Assembly: GCA_028023455.1 (NCBI GenBank)
Contig: JAQFVV010000151.1
Location: 86,001 to 150,000 of the forward strand
Reading direction: 5' to 3'
DNA length: 64,000 bases
Origin: Epiperipatus broadwayi
Lineage: Eukaryota; Onychophora; Udeonychophora; Euonychophora; Peripatidae
Numbering within the stretch: the stretch's first letter is position 1; every line of letters begins with the position of its first letter. The notes beneath the pieces were generated by a model that had not been told where the DNA came from, made no database searches, and was given only the letters and a program-made list of their open reading frames with translations. Both the position numbers and the translations under genes were made by a program. Positions 1 to 15,319 of the stretch are shown here, one piece after another.

Positions 1-1378
1 GCTATATGAAATGAACAATTATTAAAATCAATTAAGAACTTTCATCAAGTTTTATAAATTGATAAACAAGCCAACTTAAATGTTAAAAATGGACTCTTAT
101 CTGACTTATGTAAGTTTTTAAATCAAATTAATAATGTTTAATTTTATATGTTTTCCGATTGATAAAAATCATTTCCATTTTTTTTTCTTGTATAAATTGT
201 TTATTGTTTAAATTTTAAATGATGAAATTTAGGTTGGGTATAGACGTTGCATAGATTCGTTAGCGGTTGATAATGTTGTGGTTTTCCCATTCAATTAGAA
301 TATATGTCAATGATATCACTGCAAGCATCTTACGATGAATGCTAATGGGATTTGTATATTCCCTATGCAAGTGACGTTTATCGATGACTTTGTATTTTGA
401 TCGGTTGTGTTTAATTTGTAATGTTTTTGACCATGGAATCTGTGCAGCTGATCTGTACTCAACATTTTAAAACAAATTTTATAAAATGCATTTGTGCGAA
501 CGTATTTAAATGTTAAATTTAAGTCGGGCGTGAATGGCTATATAGTTTGTAAAGTTATATTAAGGGAGGGTAATCTTAGGTTATTCATTTCGTAGTTGAA
601 TTGGTTCAATGGATTGGATATATTTGTGTAATAGTAGATGTAGTATGAGATCCACTATGGGCAGGATTATAGATATGCCACACACCCTCTGTTTGCCTAT
701 GGATGGGTTTGTAAGTCGGCAGAAGACTGCAGTCCATTCCTATGGAGTTTTTTGTTTATTGTTCTACTTGCCAACAGATGTCACATTCCTGTTGGTGGTG
801 AGTCAATGTCTTTTCTATTTCTACTTATTGTTCAGATGAAATTCCTGACAGTATAGTATTTTGTGTTGTCGTATCATGCTACATTGAATACATGAATGTA
901 TCAGATGGATTGGCGCCAGTTGATTGCGAAATTTGTTGCCTAAGGTTAAATCAGGGAAGAATATTTTCTTTTCAAATGCAGATCTATGTAGTCTATTCAT
1001 ACTTGACCATCTAAATAAAATATTAAACTCATTGAAATTTATGTAAATGTACAATTAAAGAGTAATATAAAAATCTAAAAATGTTAAACCTATTCCTCGA
1101 ATTCGGAATGATTTTATATGTGCGTAAATAAATATTTTTATGTGTTAATTTCTGGCAGTGGCTTTTATATTTAAGATATAGATTTTTATCTCTGCGTCTC
1201 CGCTGAGCTAGTGACTTGGGCTAACGGTCGGAGTATTTAAATAAAGTGGAATCTTAACAGAACGTATCTGACTACTTTATAAATTTTTCTAGGCTCAAAT
1301 GCCTAGATGGCGCCCTGGTAGTTGCAGATATTGTTTTTGCGGTTAGATTCAATCTTCACTTTCATTTTGATCGTTATA
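1..1378 (+). mobile_element. R1 repeat, copy 1 (partial, LTR-like)
   Basis: This is the right-hand part of a dispersed non-coding repeat also found at 32273-34438 (+) and 59389-61537 (-). The left end lies outside the window. It ends CGTTATA at 1378, matching CGTTACA in copy 2, and is followed by (TA)n. Shared landmarks include the gggcgtgaatgg block near 525 and the ctagatggcgccct block near 1300. The inner blocks are in a different order from the other copies: block X (about 230-505) precedes block Y (about 505-1015). Short reading frames here (for example 609-839) are not conserved as proteins between copies and are not called genes. Confidence 0.75.
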
Positions 1379-2007
1379 ATATATATATACGTTGGGTGCC
1401 AAAAATATCTCATCTATATCAGTTCATCCCTTCCCTGATAAGGTGAACATGCACATATATTGAACATGAAACAAATATGGTGGCATGCCAGGATAGGAAG
1501 TAATTTCAAATCTTTTTTATGATCGGTTTGATACAATCATCGGTACTTTTATAAAGTATTGACTCTTACATATCTTTAAAAGATTTCTTTAATTTAAATC
1601 CTTGGTGCCACTCCCAGAAAAAAAGATTAATTCCCCCTCCTGAAAGGATATGTAAGACCAATAATAACATGAAATAAAATGAATCAAACAAAATCTAATA
1701 GAAATAAACATCTGATGCCCAAATATTCAAATCCTGATAAGGGAGTATCCCATATGCCAACTCATTGTTCTCTTTATCTCAGGTAAAGAAATAGGAAACA
1801 AACTTGCACAATTATCTAAGTGTCTTATTATGTTAGGGAAAGAAGTAATAAATTATCAAGGCAGTAAGGTAGTTTTATAAATATTAAATAAATGTTATTA
1901 AATCCCTTCACCAATTCCCAAGATAAATATAATAATAACAAACCCCAAATGCATAATATATATATATGTAAAATAAATAAAAATATCCGTTAATTAAAAA
2001 TAATATT
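1379..2007. other. Unassigned AT-rich DNA
   Basis: No coding or repeat identity was recognised. It holds short (TA)n runs near 1380 and 1957 and A/T-rich low-complexity sequence up to the edge of the inverted repeat. Confidence 0.5.
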
Positions 2008-2148
2008 GTAATTATAATTGAAATAATATTTTTAAACGGTTTATAAACAATTCAAACAATCTTTAAATCCGCAGAAGTACTTTCGGTTACTTTCAAACCT
2101 GCCTCAACTGCTATTAAATTCAAAAACTAAAAGCGGAAGCAAACGTCA

Positions 2149-2360
2149 TCAATTCAAATTCCACGAATCTCGTATTTTAATGTTAGAAGCTTGTCGATTT
2201 ATCAAATGTGTTTTATTCCTGTTTATAAAAATTGCCTCTTTAATTTTTCTTTTACTATGGTTTCTCTCCTCATGAAGAATTTTCACATTTTCAAAATTAA
2301 ATTTAAATTTATGTTTACATGTTTTTTCATGATCAAAGAAAACTGATGAAGATATTAAAT
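2149..2360 (-). pseudogene. Penelope-like element, GIY-YIG C-terminus (left arm)
   Basis: This frame reads leftwards from the palindrome centre and ends at about 2149. It encodes the tail of a Penelope GIY-YIG domain: a FFDHEKTCKHKF stretch, then FNFENVKILHEERN, KRKIKEAIFI and an INRQASN..W ending. In the family this domain is a single-strand DNA endonuclease C-terminal to the reverse transcriptase. The catalytic GIY/YIG motifs and the whole RT are missing, so the fragment is dead. The open frame formally runs on into the other arm only because of the palindrome. Confidence 0.7.
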
Positions 2361-2367
2361 CACCATT

Positions 2368-2579
2368 ATTTAATATCTTCTTCAGTTTTCTTTGATCATG
2401 AAAAAACATGTAAACATAAATTTAAATTTAATTTTGAAAATGTGAAAATTCTTCATGAGGAGAGAAACCATAGTAAAAGAAAAATTAAAGAGGCAATTTT
2501 TATAAACAGGAATAAAACACATTTGATAAATCGACAAGCTTCTAACATTAAAATACGAGATTCGTGGAATTTGAATTGA
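2368..2579 (+). pseudogene. Penelope-like element, GIY-YIG C-terminus (right arm)
   Basis: This is the mirror copy of the left-arm frame, virtually identical in protein (FNFENVKILHEERN, KRKIKEAIFI, INRQASN) and ending at the stop at 2577-2579. It has no GIY or YIG motif and no RT. Being nearly identical to its partner, it probably arose in the same insertion event, or the arms have been kept alike by gene conversion. That is inference. Confidence 0.7.
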
Positions 2580-2719
2580 TGACATTTGCTTCCGCTTTTA
2601 GTTTTTGAATTTAATAGCAGTTGAGGCAGGTTTGAAAGTAACCGAAAGTACTTCTGTGGATTTAAAGATTGTTTGAATTGTTTATAAACCGTTTAAAAAT
2701 ATTATTTCAATTATAATTA

Positions 2720-4549
2720 TATATATATATATATGAGAATATTATAGATATATTAACAAAGAAAAAGTAAAATTATCAAGAATCAACTAGTGAAAAAGTG
2801 ATCTGAGGTTCATACACTTGCACACGAATATGTTTTACAAATACTAAGTGTATTTTACGCAAAGAGATATAAATGAAAGATATGTAACACACAATAATAT
2901 ATATGTAATTAATAAAATAAAGCGTACCATGTAAAGTCTTTTTTGTACTTCTCTGGGCTCTGAATAGGCTATTCATCTGTTCATGCAGCATGGCAAGGAC
3001 TTCTCTTAAACACAGCATAATATAGCAGCTTTCAGATTCATGGGATGGCTGGATTCAAGAGACATTTCTGATATATCTAATGATCATTCGATAACTGGAT
3101 TCAGGAAACCTTTCTGGTACTGTTCCACAGCTCTCATGATCATTTGATGGCTGGGTTCAGGAGACCTTGCTGATGGTAGGAATGGAGCTGGGTGAGTACA
3201 CTGACTGAAGGTTCCCACCCCATGATCATTGGACTGACATGACCACATTTGTGCTTGAGGTTTAATAATAAATTTCTTCTTTGGTTAATAATTATCAACT
3301 AACAGTAATGCTTTCTTTTTAACTTCTACAGCACTGGTAATGATTCCTTTACTTTTGGTTTTCAAATACAAACATCTTCCTGAAAACACAGTTCTCTACC
3401 ACACTATGATTTAAGAAAAAATAATTAGAACTGGGAATTCTCTAAGTCCAAACAAGCGAGTTCAGATAAATCTAAAAAGTTAGCGTGAGTGAGTGAATGA
3501 TTGACTTAGTGACTGCTTGATTGACTTGTTGACTGCTTGATTGCTTGTGCCTGATTGAATACATGTGCTCAATTTGAAATACATTAAACTGGTGAACAGC
3601 ATTTTGCCCTTCTCATTACAATCTCAATCTAGTTATCCCTCTGAAACACATTTAATTAATTAATTTTGACCTTTGTTAGTGGATTCATACAATGCACGAA
3701 GCATTCCTATGAAATCCACTAATTAATCTCAAGAATTTATTTATTTTTAATTTAATTGATTATCTACTCTGATTCAACATACACATAAAAAAGTTTAATT
3801 ATATAAATTATTTTCAAATAATCAGATTCCATTTAAAATTTTTTTTTTAAATTAAATAAGATATTTTTCCCCACCCGCATTAACATAAATTTTAATGAAC
3901 TCTTTTTGTTGAGTTGAAACATTTGATAATAATAATAAAAAGAAGAAACAAAATTACTTATCTATTAAAATGTACTTGCCTTTAGGCTTTTCTTAATTTT
4001 GGAACAATAGATTTGTAGAGAAAAATATCTAGTACAATTTTTGATTTAAAACTACCCTATATGTTGGATTTTTAAATATTACCTTTTCCCTTTTTTTTAC
4101 AAGCATTTAACAAACGAGAAAAAAAAGTTATACATATAAATTACACAGACACATCTTTGCGTTTATAAAAAAAAATGAACATAAAATAATAAAAATGAAT
4201 TATAAGCATTTAGCTAATACGCTGATACTTCACATTATAAGCCTTAACTATTAGCTTTTTTTGTGTGTGCGAGTATATGACATATCCACAGATATCTCTC
4301 ACTTATTTTATAATTTGACTTGATTCAAATTTATAGACTGCATACACACATGTTTAATGGTTATATTGCATATTTTAGCCCATTTTTTATGTAATACCAT
4401 CTTATGCTTGGCTATATGAAGTATGCCTGTCATAATGACCTCTCCCAAATGAGACATTTAAATGGGATTATCATTTAATGTCTTTTAATCACTAATTGCA
4501 TTTTCTTTTATTTTAAATCTAAAATTTTATAACATGGGTTTCAATGCTC
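2720..4549. other. Unassigned region, no gene seen
   Basis: Apart from the diverged tandem units at about 3037-3180 and short gact/ttga-type repetition near 3485-3555, nothing was recognised. It may contain the 3' part or LTR of the neighbouring Ty3/gypsy remnant, but no second copy was found for comparison. Confidence 0.4.
3037..3180 (+). repeat. Diverged tandem repeat, about 3 units
   Basis: Three imperfect units share a gatggctggattcagga-like core followed by gacctttctg-like sequence. The cores fall near 3044, 3095 and 3150, and the last two units are each preceded by tgatcatt. Unit length varies between about 50 and 60 bp. Confidence 0.5.
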
Positions 4550-5540
4550 TCACATTGTACATGACCTTAATGCCTTACTCTGTTTTGACCTGGAAGGTGT
4601 TATTACCCCAGCATTCCACAATTTCAAATGGACCTTCATAAAGTTTACAAACGTTTTAAACCAGAATTTCTCTGGTACACTTACGTGGGGAGTTTTTACC
4701 TTCAGTTTATCCCCTATTTTGAACTGATACTGTGACCTATTTTTTTGTTTCTTTCTCCTAGCACTCATCTGTTGCATGCAAGAATAATCCTCTTTTCTAT
4801 CTGCTTTCATATCACCGTTTCAACAATTCCTTTGGGTAATTTTGCCTTAAACAACTTAGGAGCTAGTTTTCCGAAATGAAGGTGCATGGGGGAGAATTCA
4901 GTAAATTCATTGATGGACCAATTAATAAAATTGAGTACTTGAGGTAACTGCTTAACCCATCCCCTGTGATTAGTTGGAAGATATGTACGGAATAGGCTCC
5001 CTAGTTCTGGCATAACCCACTCACAGGGATTAGACTGCAGGATGCAGATGGAGGTGAGTACATGTTTCATTCCATGCTTGGTTGTCCACTAATTCCATTC
5101 TTCTGATATGAAGTTTGTTCCATGGTCAGACAGGACTTCAGGTTTCCCAACTTGTGGAAATGCAGAGAGTCCAGTATGCATTGTAGTTCTAGATAATGGA
5201 TAGATGGCTACCAATTTGGAAAAAAGGTTGTAGACTACCAATAAGTATTTCTTTCAATTGAAGGATGGCAGTATGCCATAAAAATCAATGGCCATTATCT
5301 CCTTTGGGTTTTGAAGTATAATGGGTTCCATGGGGCTCACATAACTTTTGTTGAGGGTTTCGCTTTTTGGTAGATTTCACATTTATTTATCACAAGCTCC
5401 TGGTGTATCTGTGGCCAATAAAACCAGCATCTAAGGCAACGTTCTGTATTTGAAGTTCCATAATGTCCATACATATAATGAATATATTGAATGAGGGGGT
5501 GCCTCATCATAAGTGGTATCATGACCATGTATTTCTTCAA
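4550..5540 (-). pseudogene. Ty3/gypsy integrase remnant
   Basis: Read from 5540 to 4550 this is a broken retrotransposon integrase. First comes an H2C2 zinc-binding module (5540-5337: HYMYGHYGTSNTERC, WPQIHQELVINKCEIYQK). Next is the rve catalytic core (about 5335-4807): an AIDFYG stretch with the first Asp, SDHGTNF with the second, and a Glu in CEWVMPELGSLFRTYL, followed by W..LPQVLNFIN and SPMHLHFGK. The C-terminal part (4810-4550) has QYQFKIGDKLKVKTP. Integrase joins retrotransposon cDNA to the chromosome. Several stops and frame changes interrupt the core. Gag, protease and RT were not seen nearby, so this is a fragment. Confidence 0.8.
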
Positions 5541-5930
5541 AATAATATATGTAAACTTATTATTAAATAAATATTAGAAACATCACTTAGAAGCGCTTTC
5601 AACTAACATTGTTGTCTTTGTCAAATAATAATTTGAAATATAAACTTTACCATAATTTCATGATCTTAATGTTTGTTGCCTGCCTATTCATTAAATCTTG
5701 CTTGTATTTATATATTAACATAGCTTCCTTGATTTTTCTTTTATTATTATTTTTTTCAGTTTGCAATATTTTTACATTATTATAATTGAAATCAAAACCA
5801 TATATACATGATTTATGATGTTTATAAAAAGCAGAAGGTGATAAATTATCATTATCTTTAGAATTTTGTTTTATATTTTGAACTCTTTTTAATAACAAGT
5901 GCTCATTTGTTTTTTCTCCAATGTGCATCT
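5541..5930 (-). pseudogene. Penelope-like GIY-YIG C-terminal fragment
   Basis: The minus-strand frame 5928-5647 encodes the same tail as the palindrome at 2.0-2.7 kb but from a diverged subfamily: FYKHHKSCIYGFDFNYNNVK, ILQTEKNNNKRKIKEAML, MNRQATNIKI. The 3' flank (5541-5646) contains cacttagaagcgctttcaa, which recurs near 6115-6135 and, inverted, near 6585-6605. No RT or GIY motif is present. It lies upstream of, and in the same orientation as, the integrase fragment, but there is no sign that they form one element. Confidence 0.65.
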
Positions 5931-6065
5931 CGACTAACCTATATATCCACTACCACAACTATGCATCCATTTATAAATGATACAATTTTTACTTATAAAT
6001 AAGATTTTATCTTTACAGTTATTGTTATTTATAAGTTTATATATATATATGGGGCATGTAATTAT

Positions 6066-6654
6066 AAAATTAAATATTTATAAATACAGTAATTAGATAA
6101 TTAAAATTTGTATCCACTTAGAAGTGCTTTTGATAGTAATCTTTGTCAATAAAGGCTAACCTTCTCACAATTCTGTGATCTTAATGTTTACTGCCTGTAT
6201 GTTAATGAAGTCATGTTCTTATTTATATATTATCATAGCTTCCTTTATTTTTCTTTTATTGTTATTTTTTTTTAATTTGCAATAATTTTACATTATTAAA
6301 ATTGAAGTCAAAACCATAAATATGTGACTTATTATGATCGTAAAAAACAGATGCTGAAATATTATTATCTACTTTACAATTTGGTTTCAATTTTTGAAGA
6401 ATTTTAATAATGTTAAAGCATTGCAAATTGAAAAAAAATAACAATAAAAGAAAAATAAAAGATGCTATAGTAATATACAAATACAAATATAACTTAATTA
6501 ACAGACAGGCAGAAAATGTTAAGATCATGAAATGTGGGAAGGTTAGCCTTTCAAAGAGTTAGTTGACAGAGATTTCTAAGATAATCAAAAGTGCTCCTAA
6601 GTGGGTAAAATTTTTAATTATCTAATTACTGTATTTAAAAATATTTAATTATAT
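6066..6654. repeat. Second inverted pair of Penelope 3' ends
   Basis: The left arm (about 6066-6303) reads as a Penelope GIY-YIG tail on the minus strand and continues into 6304-6407 (YDHNKSHIYGFDFNFNNVK). The right arm (about 6408-6654) is a shorter inverted copy on the plus strand. Its aataacaataaaagaaaa and gacaggcag landmarks mirror the left arm. Both outer ends carry the ctaattactgtattta-like sequence. The right copy is truncated 104 bp earlier than the left, so the centre is asymmetric, unlike the 2.36 kb palindrome. Confidence 0.75.
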
Positions 6655-6710
6655 AATTACGTATATTGCTTTGAAAAAATGCAGACATTGAATATATATA
6701 TATATATATA

Positions 6711-9700
6711 TTCTAACCTCCCCCCACGCATCCTCACCCCAAAATATACTGTTTATTACGAATATTCCAGGTTCTAGCTCAGTTAACAAATAAATAAATG
6801 AAATATTCAGCATTGATTAAAATGATTACTAGCTCTAATTTCTAAAATACAAATACGGTTCAATTTTTAAAATGAATTAATAAATATTTACTATTTTCAT
6901 GAGACATGGGGTGACAATACGGGGAACGAGATAGACTACATTGAGATATTATCTACACGATACTACCTCAATGGCATAAGAACACTATTCCCCCTTTTTA
7001 CTATACCAAATAACTAACTCATAGTATTCTTACGACTTTCTAAACTCTATTCACTACAATTAAAATAATAATCATATCTTAATCTTCTTTATAACAAGAA
7101 TCTAGCTTAATTAAATAAAATGAAGTAAAATAAAATAAAATAAAATCTCAGGTTCATAAATTGTATTCTAACTGATTTAAAATTACAGTAGTAAAATATG
7201 AAAAGGGAATTTTATGTCATAATCTACTACACAGCAACTAACAATAATAAAAATAATAATAACAATAATAATATAATATAATCTTATTTCTTCCTAAATG
7301 AAATAAATAAATACGTACGTGGTAGTATTTTAATAATCTGACAACAGAATACATGTGGCAACATTAACATATAATTTAATGTAATATTGTGGCAACCGAC
7401 TTATGACCAATAAATAATATAAAATGATGATCTTTTAATTTTAACATACCAATAAATTCTCAAAATTATTATAACACTTTTATGTTTACCTTTTTGTGCA
7501 AAAACTATATGTCTGTTTCAATTATAAATGTATCGTGATTTCATGCATCCATGTGGAGAAATAACAACACGGGCACACAACTTTAAAATAAATTTAAAAA
7601 ACAAAGTTTATTAACAACATAAATAAATTAACAATATTTTTACACTATGTACATTGGATATCCCTTACTTTCCTATCTCCCTTAGTTTGTTAGTTTATAA
7701 ATGAAATCAAAATATTATTTATTTCTCCTAGTTAAATCTTATCTTTTTAACACTTAGAAAATACAGTATTATTACTTGATTTATTATTATGGTTAGCTTA
7801 TTACAAAATGTATTTCTTATATGATTATCACAAATACTTTGCATCCCTAATATTATTAAAATTATATTTCTTTACAAAATTTATATTCGTAGTAAAATTC
7901 TACAAAACAATAAAATTTTAGTTTTATATTGGTTGTATGGAATCTTACAAAGTCAAAACATTGTTCTACATTCGGTATTAGGTTTTTATTGTTCATTATC
8001 CAATGTTTATTAATCCTAATACTCTCATTCAAGCCTTACTTCGGATGATATAATTACAACTATTCATATACCATGCACAAGTATATGTTTATTACACATT
8101 ATTGAACTATTTCTTAATAAATATGCAATATTTATTTTCTAAATATTATTTAAAAAAAACATTCAAATTTTATTATCACTTTTAAAATACTTGGTTTAGA
8201 TTTCTCTTTCAAAAATCTTATATTCATTTCTGAATTAATTTTACAATGTATTATATGATTCTTTCTCTCTTTATGATATTTTGGACTTTCAATTTTAAAG
8301 TTACACAATTCTATACATTCCAGCAAATAAACTATTCTTACATAAACGATAGCTTATCTTCAGTTCTATTTTATTCATTATTTCTCTGAAAATATCTTTC
8401 TGACCGATGCAGATTCACGAAATAAGGATAGCGAAGATAGATGCATAGGATCAAAATATAACTAGAATATTACTCGTCATATACCTTGACAATCATGGCA
8501 CAATGAATTAAAAGACACTATAGAGGAGTGACCTTTACCTGTCTACCAACCTCTATTATAGGAACGATGCTAAAGCTATTTCTTCAGCTTTATTATAACA
8601 TCAAATTTTTAAAGATATGCAAAAACACTGTCCAAACTATATGTGTTCAGTTATAGGGCTTAGTTAACTATACTGAAATCACACAAAACTAAATATGATC
8701 CAAATCCTTTATTTTCCTATTTTTTAAAAAAAACATCATCTTGGTTTCCTCTCCACTAGTACTTCCAAGTCACTATCCGATCTTATTTCTCAAGATTTTT
8801 CTATACTGTACATCGACAAATACATATCTGCATTACTAACAATAATAAAATTCATTTATTTTAAAACTATTCCACTGTTCTATAAGAAAATCTTTTTTAC
8901 TACTTTCCTCCGTATATTTAATCATATACAAACTATTTAAATATCTGAATACCTTATCACATGAAAGTTCAAAAGAATCACACAATTGTTCTGTTAAATT
9001 ATATTATTAATATACTTTAAATAAATTATTGCATGCATATTCCGAATTACTCCTATCTCATCATATGTTAAAATGTTGTATAAAATGTGTACATATAATT
9101 TAAACTTTCACACTTCATTCTTAATCAATAGATGATCTAAAAAAAATACATTATGCATTATAAATAAATATCAATATTACCAAACGATCTTTATCTTCTC
9201 GATCGCGTTCCGTAGGCTTCACCATCCATTTGATTCTTGTAGATATAAGACTCACATACATACACTTTATTTTTAAACAATATTTCTATAATTTTATCAA
9301 GCTATTATATTTAAATCTCAATATTACTAAATTTATGTTTATATGTTTTCCCTAATCTCACATAACATTTTATATTTAAAACAAATTAGTAAAAAATATT
9401 TAAACTATATTTACTGTACTTCTTTATCAAACTTTCTTGAAAACCGTTCATATTAAAGCTAAAAAAAAATGTTTATTATTTCTTCTTCAGTCACTTAATG
9501 TTCTATTTTAAGGCAAAACAATTATTGCTCTGTTTAATAAATATTCATAGATGACAATCCTTGGTTTTTTATAATATTTAATACAATTATTAATTATGAT
9601 ATTAGTTAATCCCGTAAAGAAAAACGTCTACATATTCTCTTCTAATATTTTCAGCTAAGATTTTCCCGCGCGACTTTTGTGATGCATCTTCTAGGTACTT

Positions 9701-11449
9701 TGCTTTAAATATTCAGTAAATTTTTCGGTTTCCATGGATCCATTTTCATTAATTAATTTAAATTTATATTTTCTAAATCAAGCATTTCTCCAATGAACAC
9801 TTTATAACATTTTTAATTTTTCTTAGAGAAAGTTTTTCTGATCTTTTTTTTTTAAAAAAAAAAACACAATAGCTCTTTCATATCATTCTTCGGTAATTTT
9901 TCCTTTCTTTTAAAGGTCTGGTACTATATACTTTGTAATATTTCCTTTTAAAAGGACAAACATTTTTTTTTTCATTATAACTTTTACATAATTCTTTATA
10001 ATATACAGCATCTTAATTTTCCCATAGAGAAGAATAAAATAACTTCAGAGTAGCCTTATAAAATTTGTGCATCATAATTTTCCTGATGGCAAGTAACTTC
10101 TCTTTTAAGTTTTCGTATAGCGTCCAAATTATATTCCTCTGAGTTACAATAATAAGTTTCTGGTTGAGCATAAATAAAGCTGTATCGAGGCACTTTACAA
10201 ATATTTTTCCTTTAGCAATATTTTTATATACTGTTTTCTGTAGTATTTCCATTTTCACTGCAAGGTTTTGGCTGAACTTGAATAAAATTACTGGCAAGAA
10301 AACTTTTAAAATTAGCCCTTCATGTAAAGGCAGTCAAAATATTATATGTTAAAAAAAAACTTTTAATTTTAAATTTTAAAATTATATCCCTTTTCTAGCT
10401 TACAGTCTTATTCAGCTAAAAAAATATGTTACTTCCTCATTCACTTACACATTACTTTCTCCCGCTTCGTCTAATTCTTATATTTTGTCTGCTAAAATAC
10501 CTCCGTTGACTAATTAATGACTTTTTTAGCACGAACAAATTTACACATTTTAGTTTTATAATAGATTAAGCCCTTTAAAATAAAGAATTTATGACATCAT
10601 GTCTTAAATATTATTTAGAATAGTATTTTTAAATTCAATTATAGTTTTATCAAAATCATTTAAACTTTACAACAATTATTAAAACAATATTTAATACCTA
10701 TTTTAATATTAATATTTAATTTATCTTGTTTCTATTTAAATAAAATATTTAATTTTTTTTATTAACTGTATTCAACTTTTAAACACTACTTAAATATTAC
10801 ATCATTTAAACATTTAGAATAACTATTTACTATTTTAACATTCATTTCAGCGATAGACAGCAATTACATTTAGTTCCATAATTCACAAACTTTATTATTA
10901 TATTCTAACAAGCGTGTGTGTGAAGGTATATAATATACAGTCACATGATTACTAACTTTAACAGATGATTTTTTAATTTACGTCTCGGTCTAAATTACCA
11001 AAACTGATATATTTTATAAAAAAATTTGGAAAATAATTTAAACTTGTAGAACTAAATATAATTCTCACCATCCTAAAGTTTATTTTAAAATATATTAGAT
11101 TAAATTTGAATATTAATTATAATTATAATATTACATATAGTTTTTATTTTTTTTATTAGTTTTAAAACATTACAATTGGATTGTTAATATACTTTTAACT
11201 ATTTATAGCTGTGTTATTTTATATGGCCAGCTTTTACAACCATAAGCAAGGATATAATTAAGCTTTATTTAACTGTTTTCTCTTAAAATAATCCATTACA
11301 CTTTTATATACCAGGTATTTTCAGCCTTAAATTGTACTATAAAATCTAATCGATCATACAATTATTTATATATCATACAAACATATCTTAAAATTTAAAA
11401 TTTTTTAGTAATTGACCATTCTACCCTATTATGACCTATAGATAAGGGC

Positions 11450-11452
<3 letters not shown>
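6711..11452 (+). mobile_element. R5 repeat, copy 1 (4.7 kb, non-coding, LTR-like)
   Basis: This long, very AT-rich segment is collinear with 52680-57029. Matches include the tcaatggcataagaa block (6970), the aatctcaggttc block (7145), the atggccagcttttacaacca block (11225) and the last about 150 bp. Both copies end GGGCACA followed by (TA)n. The left end (ttctaacctcccccc) is preceded by (TA)n at about 6692-6710. No reading frame is shared between copies. It may be a very long solo LTR or a large non-autonomous LTR derivative; the terminal TG is clear only in copy 2. Confidence 0.6.

Positions 11453-11488
<36 letters not shown>
11453..11488. repeat. (TA)n junction between R5 and R2
   Basis: An uninterrupted (AT)n tract of about 36 bp lies directly between the GGGCACA end of R5 and the start of the R2 copy. 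Confidence 0.9.
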
Positions 11489-14775
<3,287 letters not shown>

Positions 14776-15102
14776 TTTCAAGCTGAAAACTGGACACCAT
14801 ATCATATATGTTTAAGTAAAATATGCGGCAAGATATTAAAATATTAGTAGATGCATAGATTGTGACAATCTCTTTCGTTATTACAAACTTCAGTTCACTT
14901 TCGATAGTACTAAGTTTTTCTACGTTTGTGCTTACAGTTGTTTTGTTGGTAAAATGAATTTTATCTTCCTTATTTCCTACCATCCATGTCAAACTTGGAA
15001 GTGGATTAACGCCTACTAAGAAACATTGAGCAACAATCTCATCTCCCTCATAAACAGGTCCTTTCTTATTCCAAGTTAAATTAGGTTTATGAGATGGAAA
15101 GT
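14776..15102 (-). CDS. Exon encoding an Ig C2-type domain
   Basis: This 327-bp (109-codon) candidate exon is bounded by a TTTTAG acceptor just upstream of 15102 and a GTAAGA donor just after 14776. Both borders are phase 1, typical of Ig-domain exons. The frame carries Ig landmarks in order: GPVYEGDEIVAQC (strand B, first Cys), NPLPSLTWM (strand C Trp, 13 residues after the Cys), a hydrophilic stretch, ESELKFVITKEI (strand E) and ILISCR (second Cys). The Cys-Trp-Cys spacing fits a C2-set domain of a cell-surface adhesion or receptor protein. NLTW, NKTT and possibly others look like N-glycosylation sites. No signal or membrane segment lies in this exon. The family member cannot be named. A 199-bp palindromic repeat begins 18 bp upstream of the acceptor. 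A recently dead copy cannot be excluded, but the frame is open throughout. Confidence 0.75.
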
Positions 15103-15120
15103 CTAAAATATATATATAAG

Positions 15121-15319
15121 ATTTCATATTATTATTATTTTTGAGATATTCTACGTTGTGAAATAGCTAAATAGCTGAACTTTTGACACAATAACAAGTA
15201 TCTTCCCCAGAGCATTCTCCGTGAATGCTCTAGGAAGGTATTAGTTATTGTACCAAAACCTCAACTATTTAGCTATTTCACTACATGGAATATCTCAAAA
15301 ATAATAATAATATGAAATC
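15121..15319. repeat. 199-bp palindromic foldback
   Basis: The two halves are reverse complements with few mismatches, centred on the perfect stem agagcattc/gaatgctct at 15209-15231. The left half also resembles 46320-46430, next to a Penelope-like N-terminal frame, so it probably derives from the 5' end of that family. It abuts the Ig exon acceptor region. Confidence 0.8.

Larger units (their letters stand above)
2008..2719. repeat. Large near-perfect palindrome of Penelope 3' ends
   Basis: The left arm (about 2008-2360) and the right arm (about 2368-2719) are reverse complements around a 7-bp centre (2361-2367) with only scattered mismatches. Each arm contains the C-terminal part of a Penelope-like GIY-YIG endonuclease frame reading outwards, plus the 3' flank. 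A (TA)n tract follows the right arm. This is two 5'-truncated copies joined head to head. Inverted and tandem partial copies are a known habit of Penelope-like elements. Confidence 0.85.

Noticed and set aside
609-839. 76-codon frame in R1 copy 1, with related frames at 33295-33597 and 60571-60368
   Set aside because: The frames fall in the same repeat block but change frame and end at different points in each copy; they look like chance openings in a non-coding repeat.
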